Under the pieces are notes generated by a model. That model was given only the letters and a program-made list of their open reading frames with translations. It was not told where the DNA came from and did no database searches. The position numbers and the translations under genes were made by a program. A DNA stretch of 64,000 nucleotides from the NCBI RefSeq assembly GCF_003367195.1, contig NZ_QRGO01000001.1, forward strand, positions 248,001 through 312,000, in the 5' to 3' direction. The DNA is from Undibacter mobilis. GTDB taxonomy: Bacteria; Pseudomonadota; Alphaproteobacteria; Rhizobiales; Xanthobacteraceae. Below, in pieces: positions 8,826 through 19,067 of this stretch. Position 1 is the first letter of the stretch; every line of letters begins with the position of its first letter.

Positions 8826-9226
8826 CAGTTGCGGCCCCGGGACAGCATGCCGATGACGATGCCGACGAACAACGTGCCGCACACGGTTCCGAGGGGATTG
8901 CGCCGTGCCGTGTTCTCAAGCTCCGCGGCGAAGGTTTTGACCTGCGCAGTCGCGGTGCTCGCCGCCTGGCTTGCAAGGCCGCTCACCTCTTCGGCGACGT
9001 TCGACCCGATGTTCTGCGCTGTGCGATAGGCTTCGCTGCCGGCGTTGGAGACGAGCTTGGACAAGGTCTGCTGGATCGAGGCCATGTCGTCCTTGAGTTT
9101 GGCCATGTCACGGGTCAGATCGGCACTCGCGTCATTGGCCGAATTGGCAACGCGCGAAGTGCCCTTATTGAGTTCGTCGCTCAAATTGTCCTTGACGTTT
9201 GATGCCTTGGTGGCGAGGTCTGTCAT
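8825..9226 (-). CDS. YqjD/ElaB-like inner-membrane protein (DUF883)
   Basis: A 133-residue protein, mostly a charged amphipathic helix followed by one C-terminal membrane helix (NPLGTVCGTLFVGIVIGMLSRGRN), the layout of YqjD/ElaB/YgaM proteins. In E. coli these C-tail-anchored proteins bind ribosomes and appear in stationary phase; whether this holds here is inference. The start at 9226 opens with MTDLATKASN. Its stop overlaps the start of the following membrane protein gene (TGATG). Confidence 0.75.
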   Translation of the reverse strand: MTDLATKASNVKDNLSDELNKGTSRVANSANDASADLTRDMAKLKDDMASIQQTLSKLVSNAGSEAYRTAQNIGSNVAEEVSGLASQAASTATAQVKTFAAELENTARRNPLGTVCGTLFVGIVIGMLSRGRN

Positions 9227-9304
9227 GTTTCCGTCTCCTGTGCGCGCCTGCATTCTGTGTCCCGCGCCAACGGAAGCGAACCCGCAAAGTTCCGACGGCC
9301 GTCA

Positions 9305-9341
9305 AATTAAAAAAGCCGGCACACTTTACGTGTGCCGGCCT
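9305..9341 (-). terminator. Rho-independent terminator of the aminotransferase gene
   Basis: Perfect 10-bp stem GCCGGCACAC (9315-9324) / GTGTGCCGGC (9330-9339) with a five-base loop. Read on the minus strand it is followed by TTTTTTAATT, as expected for a terminator just after the gene ending at 9386. Confidence 0.9.
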
Positions 9342-9385
9342 TTAGCTTTTGACATACCACGCCGCAATTACGCGGCGGAAAAACA

Positions 9386-10774
<1,389 letters not shown>

Positions 10775-10787
10775 CTAGACCCGGCCC

Positions 10788-12074
10788 ATGGCCAGACTGT
10801 TCGACAACCTGCGCACCGGCGCCTGGGTCTCCCGGGAACGGGCCCGGCTGGTCGGCTTGGCCGTTCTAGCGACCTCCCTGTTCGGCCTGCTCTATATTCT
10901 CGCCACCGCGACCGGTCTGAACGACTATTCCGGCCGGCCGATCGGGTCCGATTTTTCCAATATCTACGCGGCCGGCACCTATGTGCTGGAGGGCGAGCCG
11001 GCCAAACCCTTCGACCCCGCGGCCCAGCACAGCCGCGAACAGGCGATCTTCGGTGCGGTCACGCCGTTTTACGGCTGGCATTACCCGCCGTTCTTTCTCG
11101 GGCTGGCGGCGCTGCTGGCGACCATGCCCTATCTGCTGGCGCTGGCCGTCTGGCAGGGCGTGACGCTGGTTTTGTACCTGCTGGCCATACGAGCCGTACT
11201 TCCTATCCCTCCTCCACTTGCCGGAAAGAATGGCCCGCCGAGCTGGCTATCGTTCCCTTTCGGGGGCGGGATAGAGAAGCTGTGGCTTCTCCTCGCCCTC
11301 GCCTACCCGGCCGTGTTCATCAATCTCGGCCACGGCCATAACGGCTTCCTCACCGCGGCGCTGTTTGCCGCCGCGCTGTTGACGCTGGACAGCCGGCCGA
11401 TCCTGTCCGGAGTCCTCATCGGCTGTCTCGCCTACAAGCCGCAATTCGGACTGCTCATTCCGCTGGTGCTCCTCGTCACCGGCCGCTGGCGCGTTTTCAT
11501 CGCAGCCGGCGTCACCGTGGCGCTGATGGCGCTCGCTGTGACCGCGGCCTTTGGCGTCGAGGTCTGGCGCGCTTTCCTCGCCAGCGGTGAGTTCACCCGC
11601 ACGGTCGTACTCGAACAGGGCGGCACCGGATGGCACAAGATCCAGAGCGTCTTCTCATGGGCGCGAATGTGGGGCGCCGGCCTGCCGCTCGCCTACGCGG
11701 CGCAAGCGGCGACAACCGTGGCGGTCGCCACCGCGCTTGTTGTCATCTGGCGCGGCCGCTCAAGATTTGCCGAGAAAGCTGCCGCACTCCTGATCGGCTC
11801 CATTCTGGCGACGCCGTACAGCCTCGATTACGACCTGATGCTGATCGCGCCGGCCATCGCCTTTCTTGCCGCCGATGCAGCCCGGCACGGCCCGGCGCCG
11901 TGGCAGAAAACGCTGCTCGCCGCGCTCTGGCTGGTGCCCTTGATCGCGCGTTCGTTTGCGCAATTCACCCACATACCATTGGGCGTTCCTGTCTTGCTGT
12001 TGTCGTTCGTCTGGCTGCTTGACCGGGCCTTCCGTACCGACGCCCCGGACATCATCGAATCGCAAACGGCATAA
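10788..12074 (+). CDS. Glycosyltransferase family 87 (DUF2029) membrane protein
   Basis: A 428-residue polytopic membrane protein with about ten hydrophobic segments. The first periplasmic loop holds GSDFSNIYAAGTYVLEG and a WHYPPFFLG element, which together mark the GT87/DUF2029 family of polyprenyl-phosphate-sugar dependent mannosyltransferase-like proteins; the aspartate in GSDF is the expected catalytic residue. Substrate is unknown and no cell-envelope glycan genes are adjacent. A lone gene with a family A repeat in its upstream spacer. Confidence 0.85.
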   Translation: MARLFDNLRTGAWVSRERARLVGLAVLATSLFGLLYILATATGLNDYSGRPIGSDFSNIYAAGTYVLEGEPAKPFDPAAQHSREQAIFGAVTPFYGWHYPPFFLGLAALLATMPYLLALAVWQGVTLVLYLLAIRAVLPIPPPLAGKNGPPSWLSFPFGGGIEKLWLLLALAYPAVFINLGHGHNGFLTAALFAAALLTLDSRPILSGVLIGCLAYKPQFGLLIPLVLLVTGRWRVFIAAGVTVALMALAVTAAFGVEVWRAFLASGEFTRTVVLEQGGTGWHKIQSVFSWARMWGAGLPLAYAAQAATTVAVATALVVIWRGRSRFAEKAAALLIGSILATPYSLDYDLMLIAPAIAFLAADAARHGPAPWQKTLLAALWLVPLIARSFAQFTHIPLGVPVLLLSFVWLLDRAFRTDAPDIIESQTA

Positions 12075-12261
12075 ATCTTCTGCATGTACGAAGATTGCTG
12101 GAATCGTTCTGCGCTTGAGGCCGTAAAATTAGCGCAAACATCGTGCGGCCGCATGATACGGTGGCCATGCAATTGCCCGAGTCTGACGTTTCATAAGCAC
12201 CGCGTTGCGCCGGACCATGCGTGTCGGCGCCGACAATTGAGCCTGCTTCGGAGGCGCTCCA

Positions 12262-12891
12262 ATGTATACCCTTTATTCGATGCAGCGTTCGGGCAACAGC
12301 TACAAGGTCCGCCTCGCGCTGGCCAAGCTCGCGATGCCCTACAGGCTGGTCGAAGTCGACATCCTGCAGGGCGAAAGCCGCACCCCCGAATTTCTCGCCA
12401 TGAATCCCAACGGCCGCGTGCCGCTGCTCGAGGTCGCGCCGAATCGTTATCTCGCCGAGTCCAACGCCATTCTCTGGTACGTCGCGCGCGGCACCGAACT
12501 GGCGCCTGAAGACCCGATCGAGCGCGCCGAGGCGCTGCAATGGATGTTCTTCGAGCAGAGCAGCCTCGAGCCGAACATCGGCGCCGCCTATTTCTGGCTG
12601 TCGCTGGTCAAAGGCGGCCGCGAGCTGCAGGAACATTCGCTCGATGACTGGATGGAGAACGGCAACCGCGCGCTGCGCGTGATGGAGATGCATCTGGCGA
12701 AGCACGACTTCTTCGTCGCGGATCGCTTCACCATCGCCGACATTGCGCTCTATGGCTATGCGCATGTCGCGCATCTGTGCGATTTCGACCTGACGCCGTT
12801 CCCGGCGGTCAAGGCCTGGCTCGGTCGCGTCGTCGAAGAACCGGGTTATGTGGCGATGGATGAGCAGCCCACAGCGGTTGCCGCTGAATGA
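12262..12891 (+). CDS. Glutathione S-transferase family protein
   Basis: A 209-residue cytoplasmic protein with an N-terminal thioredoxin fold (residues 1-80: MQRSGNSYKVRLALAKL, where the serine is the likely glutathione-activating residue, then NPNGRVPLLE and the ESNAILWYVA element that binds the glutathione gamma-glutamyl part) and a helical C-terminal domain with the N-capping motif FTIADIALYGYAHVA. The GST subclass and physiological substrate cannot be read from sequence. Confidence 0.9.
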   Translation: MYTLYSMQRSGNSYKVRLALAKLAMPYRLVEVDILQGESRTPEFLAMNPNGRVPLLEVAPNRYLAESNAILWYVARGTELAPEDPIERAEALQWMFFEQSSLEPNIGAAYFWLSLVKGGRELQEHSLDDWMENGNRALRVMEMHLAKHDFFVADRFTIADIALYGYAHVAHLCDFDLTPFPAVKAWLGRVVEEPGYVAMDEQPTAVAAE

Positions 12892-12943
12892 AATCGCGGC
12901 CATGAGCCGCGAACCGTCTTCACATCAATCTCATCTAAAAGCA

Positions 12944-12980
12944 TCGGCCGTCCGGAGGCTTGCGCCTCCGAACGGACCGA
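12944..12980 (-). terminator. Probable terminator after the small secreted protein gene
   Basis: Inverted repeat with a core stem CGGAGGC (12953-12959) / GCCTCCG (12964-12970), extended outward with mismatches; on the minus strand it is followed by TGCTTTTAG. It serves the gene ending at 12997. Confidence 0.5.
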
Positions 12981-12996
12981 TAGCACCGCGCTTCGG

Positions 12997-13233
12997 TTAC
13001 TGAGAAAGCGCAGCCTCAGTGGCACGATCGAACGCACGCTGTTCGGCGCTGGTGTAGGACGCATTGTTGTGCGCCGGCGCGTAGGCATAAGCCTGCGTAC
13101 CGCGCAGCTGCTGCGTCTGCTGGGCGACGACCGGCTGGTTGACGTTCTGGTGCAGCACTTCAGACGCGTCGCTGGCGAAAGCCGAGGTGGCGAAGCCGAC
13201 AGCGATGAGCGAAGCGATGATGGTCTTGGTCAT
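12997..13233 (-). CDS. Small exported protein of unknown function
   Basis: A 78-residue protein with a clear signal peptide (MTKTIIASLIAVGFATSAFA, cut after residue 20), leaving a polar mature part of about 58 residues rich in Gln, Ala and Asn. The start at 13233 has AAGGAG about nine bases upstream. No domain recognised. Two basic residues are the only ones before the hydrophobic core, typical of a Sec signal. Followed by a probable terminator, so likely its own transcript. Confidence 0.75.
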   Translation of the reverse strand: MTKTIIASLIAVGFATSAFASDASEVLHQNVNQPVVAQQTQQLRGTQAYAYAPAHNNASYTSAEQRAFDRATEAALSQ

Positions 13234-13766
13234 TGTCGTGGTCTCCTTCTTGAAACGACAACGGTGATCTAGATCGCGATCGCGCCACGCCAAGTGGTTA
13301 CATGGAGGATATCATGCGTTGTGATGACTCCCGCATCGCGGATCACGCGAGCGTGAGACACACGCGATAAAAATTTCACCGTGGTGTTTCCGCGCAACGC
13401 GAATGCGAAAAGCCCCAGCACAAAGCGAATTTCGACAGTGCGTGGAGCAGCAGCATCGCTTTGCCGCCACATCATCGCTCGCACTGACAGCGCGGCACCA
13501 CTCGCACTACAAATGTCTGCCATGCGCCTGTCGGCAGGACCATGCGGGGTACCAGGTGCGGTCATGGATGTACCCGCCTTCGGCGTAACGCCCCCGGAAC
13601 CGCGCGTCCTCTCCCCCGGCATTAACGGGCGGTTAACCATCATTGCCACCAAACCGCCCCGGTTCCTGAATGCCTTCGCCACAATCGGGTCGAACCAGCG
13701 CCGGGTTCCGGCGTTAGAAAGAAGAACGATTCAACATTCGAAACGGCTGGTTTTGACGGTTTCGTC
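13234..13766. other. 533-bp gap without a convincing gene; holds a CtrA box
   Basis: Open frames here on both strands have poor codon bias and no recognisable protein. The clearest signal is a perfect CtrA box at 13622-13636. A GANTC methylation site lies at about 13728. No terminator hairpin with a T-run was seen inside. Confidence 0.5.
13622..13636. promoter_or_regulatory. Perfect CtrA box (TTAA-N7-TTAA)
   Basis: TTAACGGGCGGTTAA, continuing into CCAT so the second half reads TTAACCAT, the classical CtrA half-site. It is 131 bp before the small membrane protein gene at 13767 and 389 bp before the start of the divergent secreted protein. Confidence 0.6.
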
Positions 13767-14057
13767 ATGCGCAAGCACCGTAAAGTCGAAGGTTTCCGGG
13801 GTCCGGCGGACCCTGACGCCCCGGGCGTAGAAGCCCGGCGTGTCGTGCTGGCCGAGTTGGCCGCCATTGCCGGCCTGACCGTTGCCACCCTCATCGCCGC
13901 GACCGCGGTCTCGGTCGGCATCGCGCGGGCCAGCGCGCTGGATGGCGTCATCGACAATGACGGCGGCCTGTTCACCATCGCGCTCATCCTCGGCTTGGCC
14001 TTCCTCGCCGTTGGCGGCTTGTCGCTGCTGCCGGGCGTGCGCAAACCGCGGCACTAA
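13767..14057 (+). CDS. Small two-helix membrane protein, unknown function
   Basis: A 96-residue product with a basic, proline-rich N-terminus and two predicted membrane helices (LAELAAIAGLTVATLIAATAVSVGIA and FTIALILGLAFLAVGGLSLL) ending in a basic tail. No family is recognised. Third-position GC bias is consistent with coding. Frames on the opposite strand overlap it but read as low-complexity. A CtrA box lies 131 bp upstream. Confidence 0.55.
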   Translation: MRKHRKVEGFRGPADPDAPGVEARRVVLAELAAIAGLTVATLIAATAVSVGIARASALDGVIDNDGGLFTIALILGLAFLAVGGLSLLPGVRKPRH

Positions 14058-14130
14058 TCCGCAGCCCTTTTTCCTGGTCTGCCGCGTTAAGGTGGCAATG
14101 GGCGCGTTTGCGTCCTGATCGCTGAACGAG

Positions 14131-15267
14131 GTGACCATCATGCTGCGCCATCTTCCTCTAGCTGCCGCCCTCGCTCTCGCGCCGGTGGCCGCAGCTGCGC
14201 AGACTTACTCGTCGTCGGCTGGGCCGCTTGCGGTCGAAACCGTGGCGCGCGGGCTCAATCATCCTTGGGCCCTCGCCTTCCTGCCTGATGGCCGCATGCT
14301 GGTGACCGAACGTCCTGGCCGCCTTCGCATCGTTACGGCCAAGGGCGAAGTGTCGAAGCCCGTCGAGAATGTGCCCAAGGTGTTCGCCCGCGGCCAGGGC
14401 GGCCTGCTCGACATTATTCTCGATCGCAATTTCACGCAGAACCGCACGCTCTATTTTTCGTACGCGGAGCCTGTCAGCGGCGGTGGCCGCACCGCGCTCG
14501 CCCGCGCCGTGCTCGATGCCGGCGCAGCGCCGGCCTTGCGCGATGTGAAGGTGATCTTCCAGCAGTCCGGCCCGCCGTCGAGCAGCAATCACTTCGGCGG
14601 CCGCATCGTGCAAGGCGCGGACGGCAATCTCTTCATCACCACCGGCGACCATTTCACCGATCGCGACATGGCGCAGACGCTCGACAACGATCTCGGCAAG
14701 GTCGTGCGCATTACACCGACTGGCGAGGTGCCGAAGGACAATCCCTTCGTCAACCGCGCCGATGCCCGTGCCATCATCTGGTCCTACGGCCACCGCAACC
14801 CGCAAGGCCTCGCCATCAATCCGGCCGACGGTTCGCTGTGGGAACAGGAACACGGCGCCCGTGGCGGCGACGAGATCAACATCATCAAGCCCGGCCGGAA
14901 CTACGGCTGGCCGGTAGTATCCTTTGGCGTCAATTACGACGGCACCCCGGTCGGCACCGGCAAGCAGCAAGCCGAAGGCATGGAAGATTCGGTGTGGCAC
15001 TGGACGCCATCGATCGCTCCGTCCGGCCTCACCTTCTATACGGGCACCCTGTTCCCGCAGTGGAAGGGCAGCCTGTTCAGCGGCGCGCTGCGCAGCCAGT
15101 TCTTGTCGCGGCTGGACATCAAGGATGGCAAGCCAGTCAAGGAAGAACGCTTGCTGCAAAACCTCAACGAGCGCATCCGCGATGTCCGCCAAGGCCCCGA
15201 TGGCGCGCTTTATCTGCTCACCGACGCCGACGACGGCCGCATCCTGCGCGTCGCGCCGGCCAAGTAA
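14131..15267 (+). CDS. PQQ-dependent sugar dehydrogenase, soluble aldose type
   Basis: A 378-residue exported enzyme of the YliI/Asd (GDH-B-like) six-bladed propeller family, which oxidises aldose sugars in the periplasm with PQQ. A signal peptide ends at AAAAQ (~residue 24). Family motifs seen are NHPWALAFLPDGRMLVTERPG, the blade motif with GQGGLLDI, SNHFGGRI, YGHRNPQGLA and the segment GARGGDEIN..GRNYGWP. PQQ synthesis genes are not in the window, so the cofactor must be made elsewhere or taken up. It converges with the DUF486 gene. Confidence 0.9.
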   Translation: MTIMLRHLPLAAALALAPVAAAAQTYSSSAGPLAVETVARGLNHPWALAFLPDGRMLVTERPGRLRIVTAKGEVSKPVENVPKVFARGQGGLLDIILDRNFTQNRTLYFSYAEPVSGGGRTALARAVLDAGAAPALRDVKVIFQQSGPPSSSNHFGGRIVQGADGNLFITTGDHFTDRDMAQTLDNDLGKVVRITPTGEVPKDNPFVNRADARAIIWSYGHRNPQGLAINPADGSLWEQEHGARGGDEINIIKPGRNYGWPVVSFGVNYDGTPVGTGKQQAEGMEDSVWHWTPSIAPSGLTFYTGTLFPQWKGSLFSGALRSQFLSRLDIKDGKPVKEERLLQNLNERIRDVRQGPDGALYLLTDADDGRILRVAPAK

Positions 15268-15314
15268 TCAGCGCGCATCGGCCTCACACGGGATCCAGCG
15301 ACCGGTGCCGGCCA

Positions 15315-15671
15315 TCACAACGGGCCGCGGAAAATGAAGTACGCGCCCGACGCGATCAGGGCAAAGCCAACGAGGTGGTTCAGCGTCAGGCCCTGCTTGA
15401 GATAGAGGACGGAAAATCCGGCAAACACCACCAGCGTGATCACTTCCTGGATCGTCTTGAGCTGCGCCGCCGAATAGACGTCGCTGCCGAGGCGGTTGGC
15501 CGGGACCGCCAGGCAATACTCGACGAAAGCCAGCCCCCAACTGATGAAGATGACGCTGAGGATCGGCACCTCTTTGTATTTCAGGTGCCAGTACCAGGCG
15601 GCGGTCATGAAGATATTGGAGCCGAGCAGCAAGGCGATCGGCATCAGATAAGGTGACAGTGCGGCGGGCAT
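15315..15671 (-). CDS. DMT-superfamily small membrane protein (DUF486)
   Basis: A 118-residue protein with four hydrophobic helices, matching the DUF486 group of the drug/metabolite transporter superfamily (SNIFMTAAWYWHLKYKE and ISWGLAFVEYCLAVPANRLG are typical). Members probably act as oligomers; the transported compound is unknown. The start at 15671 removes a long upstream in-frame extension that does not resemble protein. Convergent with the PQQ dehydrogenase gene. Confidence 0.88.
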   Translation of the reverse strand: MPAALSPYLMPIALLLGSNIFMTAAWYWHLKYKEVPILSVIFISWGLAFVEYCLAVPANRLGSDVYSAAQLKTIQEVITLVVFAGFSVLYLKQGLTLNHLVGFALIASGAYFIFRGPL

Positions 15672-15911
15672 GTTGATCTCTGGACAAGAGGGAGATTGGC
15701 AGGGATTTTCATCTACCGGCATCGTCAGAACGCGGCAACAAGCGGCGGCCTGAATTCGTAGCAACTTTTCGAGAATGGCCCGCCGGCGCCGCGCGCGGCC
15801 GCATGGAACAGCGACCGGTTCGTCCGCGGCGGATAAGTTGAAAAGGGATCGCGGTTCTGCCGCATCATCTGTGGTAGATTCACACCAGTTCTTCCGGCCC
15901 GGAGCGGCGCG

Positions 15912-16673
15912 ATGCCGAACACGATCCTGACGACCGCTCTGCTCGCTGTCGCCTTGGCAGCGGCGGCTGTTCCCGTGCAGGCGCAAAGAGCCGCCGCACA
16001 GCAAGCCGCGCCGGCCGTCGCCGGCAAGCCTTACCGCGCCGTCGCCATCACGCCACCGGCCGAGATGAAGGATGGGGACTTCACTGTGTTGCGCGCCAAG
16101 GTTGCCGAAGCCGCCAGGAACCGCGATCGCGCCGCTCTGGCCAAGCTCGTTGCAAAGGGGTTCTTCTGGGACCGCGATGGTGCCGACGCCGCCAAGGGCC
16201 GGTCCGGCATGGATGTGCTCGCGGCCGCGCTCGGTCTGTCCAACAAGGATGGCGTCGGCTGGGACATGCTCGCCGGACTGGCCGACGACCCCAGCGCCTC
16301 GCCTGCGCAAAGCCGCAAGAACGCAGTCTGCGGGCCGGCCGAGCCGCGTTACGACACCAAGGCCTTCGCCGCGTTGCTCAAGGACACGCAGACCGACGCC
16401 GCCACCTGGGGCTATCCGCTCATGGCAGGCACCGATGTCAGGGCGACGCCCCAGGCCAGCGCGCCGGTGATCGACAAGCTCGGACTCGCCTTCGTGCGCG
16501 TGCTGCCGGAGGGGTCGGTCAATCCGAATTACATGCGGGTGCTGACCCCGGCCGGCAAAGTCGGTTTCATCACCATCGATGCCCTGGCGCCGGTCGGCAA
16601 CGACCAGCTCTGCTACGTCAAGGAAGGCGGCGTCTGGATGATCGGCGGCTACATCGGGGCCGGCGAGCCATGA
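15912..16673 (+). CDS. Exported protein with SH3-like domain
   Basis: A 253-residue protein with a Sec signal peptide (residues ~1-24, ending VQAQ), a central helical region, and a C-terminal bacterial SH3-like domain (~160-250) with the pattern DVRATPQASAPVIDKLG, which usually binds cell wall or other proteins. Its stop overlaps the next start by four bases (ATGA), so it is cotranscribed with the small Cys-rich gene. Exact role unknown. Confidence 0.75.
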   Translation: MPNTILTTALLAVALAAAAVPVQAQRAAAQQAAPAVAGKPYRAVAITPPAEMKDGDFTVLRAKVAEAARNRDRAALAKLVAKGFFWDRDGADAAKGRSGMDVLAAALGLSNKDGVGWDMLAGLADDPSASPAQSRKNAVCGPAEPRYDTKAFAALLKDTQTDAATWGYPLMAGTDVRATPQASAPVIDKLGLAFVRVLPEGSVNPNYMRVLTPAGKVGFITIDALAPVGNDQLCYVKEGGVWMIGGYIGAGEP

Positions 16674-16870
16674 CCGTCACGCCGCAACCGACGTCCGCGC
16701 GCACGCTCACTTGCGCCGCCTGCGGCACGACGTTCACCTGCAGCGGCGATGTTGGATGCTGGTGCGCGGCGGAGCCCTTTCGCCTGCCGATGCCGTCACT
16801 GGAGGCCGCCGCCGATTGCCTCTGCCCGTCATGCCTGCGGGCCAAGGCCGCCCGGGGCCAAAACGTATAG
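16670..16870 (+). CDS. Cysteine-rich CWC-type small protein
   Basis: A 66-residue protein with seven cysteines arranged as CAACGTTFTC, GCWC and CLCPSC, matching the 'cysteine-rich CWC' family named for its CWC motif; it probably binds zinc. Starts within the stop of the SH3-like gene (ATGA), indicating translational coupling. Function unknown. Confidence 0.8.
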   Translation: MTVTPQPTSARTLTCAACGTTFTCSGDVGCWCAAEPFRLPMPSLEAAADCLCPSCLRAKAARGQNV

Positions 16871-16913
16871 CGGCTGTCATCGCCCTGTCACATGGCGCAG
16901 CACCTTTAGCGCT

Positions 16914-17912
16914 ATGCACACCGATATCGCGACCGTCCATCCCGCAACCGGCATCGTCTGGGCCTACCGGTTTTCGGCCGACGGCACCGCGGAGCGGCTT
17001 CCGAACGACCGCGTCGATGACGCCTTGAGCGACCATCGCGACGCCTGGATCTGGGTGCACCTGGCGCTCGCCGACAATCGTTGCCGCAGTTGGATCGCGA
17101 GCTATGCGCCGCTGTCCGAGATGGCGCGCGAAGTGCTGTCCGGACCGGACAAGCACTTGCGCCTCGACATCATCGGCGACGAAATCGTCGGCGTGGTGCC
17201 CGATCTGCATCAGGGCCTGGTCGAGGAGAGCGATGACATCGTGCGCCTCCGCTTCGTCATGACCGAACGCATGATGATCACGGCGCGCCAGCAGCCGGTG
17301 CATTCCGTCGAGCACAACCGCCGCGCCATCGAGAGCGGCAAGCGCTTTCCGAGCGTCGTGTCCTTCCTCGATGCCATCATCGACCAGTTCGCCGACGCCA
17401 TTGCGCGCATGGCGGAACGCCTCGGCGACGAACTCGACGGCATTGAAGAAAACGTCATGCGCGAGGAGCCGGCCGACGAACAGCGCCGCGTCGGCAAGGT
17501 GCGGATGCAGACCGTGCGCGTTCATCGCCAGCTTGCGCAACTCAAAACCATGTTCGCGCGCCTCGAGCCGCGGCTGGCGCAGCATAACAAGGCCGCGGCC
17601 GAGGCGGTGGGAGCGTTGGCGCAGAAGCTCGACGCCATCGACCACGAAATCGGCTCGCTTTACGAGCGCGCCCGCCTGCTGCTCGACGAGGCCGCCGCCA
17701 AGGTCAGCGCCCTTACCAACAAACGGCTTTTTACGTTGTCGATCCTGACGGCATGCCTGCTGCCTCCGACTTTAGTTACAGGCTTCTTCGGCATGAACAC
17801 CAAGGACATGCCGTTGCAGAACACCGATGGCGGGAGCTGGCTCGCTTTGTGCGTCGCCTTTACGGCGGGGGCGGTCACTTACTGGGCGTTGCGGCGGCTG
17901 CGCGCCCTATAA
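16914..17912 (+). CDS. zntB: CorA-family divalent cation transporter, ZntB-like
   Basis: A 332-residue member of the CorA/ZntB group: a large cytoplasmic N-terminal funnel (residues 1-~265, long helices with many charged residues), then two C-terminal membrane helices. The first ends in the selectivity motif GMN (in FFGMNTKDMP), diagnostic of the superfamily. ZntB moves Zn2+; the zinc assignment comes from overall resemblance and is less certain than the family. The start at 16914 begins MHTDIATVHPATGIVWAYRF. Confidence 0.85.
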   Translation: MHTDIATVHPATGIVWAYRFSADGTAERLPNDRVDDALSDHRDAWIWVHLALADNRCRSWIASYAPLSEMAREVLSGPDKHLRLDIIGDEIVGVVPDLHQGLVEESDDIVRLRFVMTERMMITARQQPVHSVEHNRRAIESGKRFPSVVSFLDAIIDQFADAIARMAERLGDELDGIEENVMREEPADEQRRVGKVRMQTVRVHRQLAQLKTMFARLEPRLAQHNKAAAEAVGALAQKLDAIDHEIGSLYERARLLLDEAAAKVSALTNKRLFTLSILTACLLPPTLVTGFFGMNTKDMPLQNTDGGSWLALCVAFTAGAVTYWALRRLRAL

Positions 17913-17954
17913 AAATTTAGTCTGAGTGCGGCGCACAATCGCACTTGCGGCAAA

Positions 17955-17960
17955 TTGACA
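17955..17960 (+). promoter_or_regulatory. Possible -35 element of the TRAP operon
   Basis: TTGACA lies 65 bp before the dctP ribosome site (GGGAGG). A good -10 at the right spacing is not evident (CTACGC at 17 bp), so this is only a half-supported promoter. Confidence 0.3.
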
Positions 17961-18025
17961 AGTTCATACAACTCTATCTACGCTCCCTCCCAAGCAAAAA
18001 ATACATAATTCCCAGGGAGGTTTGC

Positions 18026-19000
18026 ATGAAGAAACTCGCCGCACTCGCGGCTGCTGCCATCGTTACGGCCACGGCCGCACACGCGCAGCAGATCGTCACC
18101 AAATATTCCGGCATTCAGCCGACCGACCATCCGGCCAGTTATTCTGAGCAATACTTCGGCCGCGAAGTCGGAATCCTGACCAAGGGCACGGTCAAGGTCG
18201 AAGTCTATCACAACACTCAGCTTGGCGACGCCGTCGCCAATGTGCAGAGCATCCGCAACGGCACCATCGGCTTCACCACCGTGTCGGCCTCGAACCTCAA
18301 CCAGGTCGTGCCGGCGATGGACATGTATTCGCTGCCGTTCCTGTTCAAGAATGCCGACCACTTCTGGTGGTTCCTGGCTCAGCCGGAAGCCGCCGCGCTG
18401 GCCAAGCCGCTGGAGGATAAAGGCATCAAGGTGCTCGGCTATATCGACTCCGGCGCCCGCAACTTCTTCACCGACAAGGCCGTGCGAACGCCCGACGATC
18501 TCAAGGGCGCCAAAATCCGCGTGATGGCCTCGCCGGTGATGGTCAATACCATGAAGGCGCTCGGCGCAACCGGCGTGCCGGTGGCGTGGTCGGAGCTGTA
18601 CACCGCGCTGCAGACCGGCGTCGTCGACGGCGCCGAGAACAATCATCCCTCCGTCGTCGCCAAGAAGTTCTACGAGGTGTCGAAGTTCTACACTCTCGAC
18701 GAACACATGCGCATTCCGGACGTGATGATCATGTCGATGAAGCTGTGGAATCAGCTTAACGACGATCAGAAGAAGGCCGTCGCCGAAGCCGGCGCGCGGG
18801 CCCAGGCCTATATGCGCGGCGCCTGGTATGTGTCGGAAGTGAAGGACCTCGCCGAACTCAAGAGCAAGTTCAAGGAAATCATCACCCCGGACAAGGCACC
18901 GTTCGTGAAGGCGGTGTCGGGCATGGTGAGCGAGGAAGCCAAGCGGCTCGGCGTCGAAAAGACCGTCGCCTTCATCCTCGACAGCCAGAAGAACTTCTGA
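18026..19000 (+). CDS. dctP: TRAP transporter solute-binding protein DctP
   Basis: A 324-residue exported binding protein with a signal peptide (MKKLAALAAAAIVTATAAHA). DctP-family features: Q-L-G-D-A around 'YHNTQLGDAVANVQSIRNGTIG', 'SLPFLF' and the GAKIRVMASPVMVNTMKALGATGVP segment, where the arginine normally binds the ligand carboxylate. So the substrate is probably an organic acid; which one is unknown. First gene of the TRAP operon, with GGGAGG just before the ATG. Confidence 0.92.
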   Translation: MKKLAALAAAAIVTATAAHAQQIVTKYSGIQPTDHPASYSEQYFGREVGILTKGTVKVEVYHNTQLGDAVANVQSIRNGTIGFTTVSASNLNQVVPAMDMYSLPFLFKNADHFWWFLAQPEAAALAKPLEDKGIKVLGYIDSGARNFFTDKAVRTPDDLKGAKIRVMASPVMVNTMKALGATGVPVAWSELYTALQTGVVDGAENNHPSVVAKKFYEVSKFYTLDEHMRIPDVMIMSMKLWNQLNDDQKKAVAEAGARAQAYMRGAWYVSEVKDLAELKSKFKEIITPDKAPFVKAVSGMVSEEAKRLGVEKTVAFILDSQKNF

Positions 19001-19024
19001 TCGTCGACCGCAGGACGCACAGCA

Positions 19025-19050
19025 AAGGGCGGCGGATAACCGCCGCCCTT
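19025..19050 (+). terminator. Intercistronic hairpin between dctP and dctQ
   Basis: Perfect 10-bp stem AAGGGCGGCG (19025-19034) / CGCCGCCCTT (19041-19050) with a GATAAC loop, followed by only a weak T-rich tail (CTTGTTC). Likely an attenuator or 3' protection signal that leaves more dctP than permease mRNA. Confidence 0.65.
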
Positions 19051-19067
19051 CTTGTTCGGGGGAAACC

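Noticed and set aside
8274..9226. Prophage remnant suggested by a holin-like gene
   Set aside because: No phage structural, lysis or integrase genes are near, and the same pair occurs again at 21.7 kb, so a housekeeping envelope role is more likely.
13269..13682. 137-codon minus-strand frame in the gap before 13767
   Set aside because: No domain, poor codon bias and an odd composition; it would also overlap the CtrA box.
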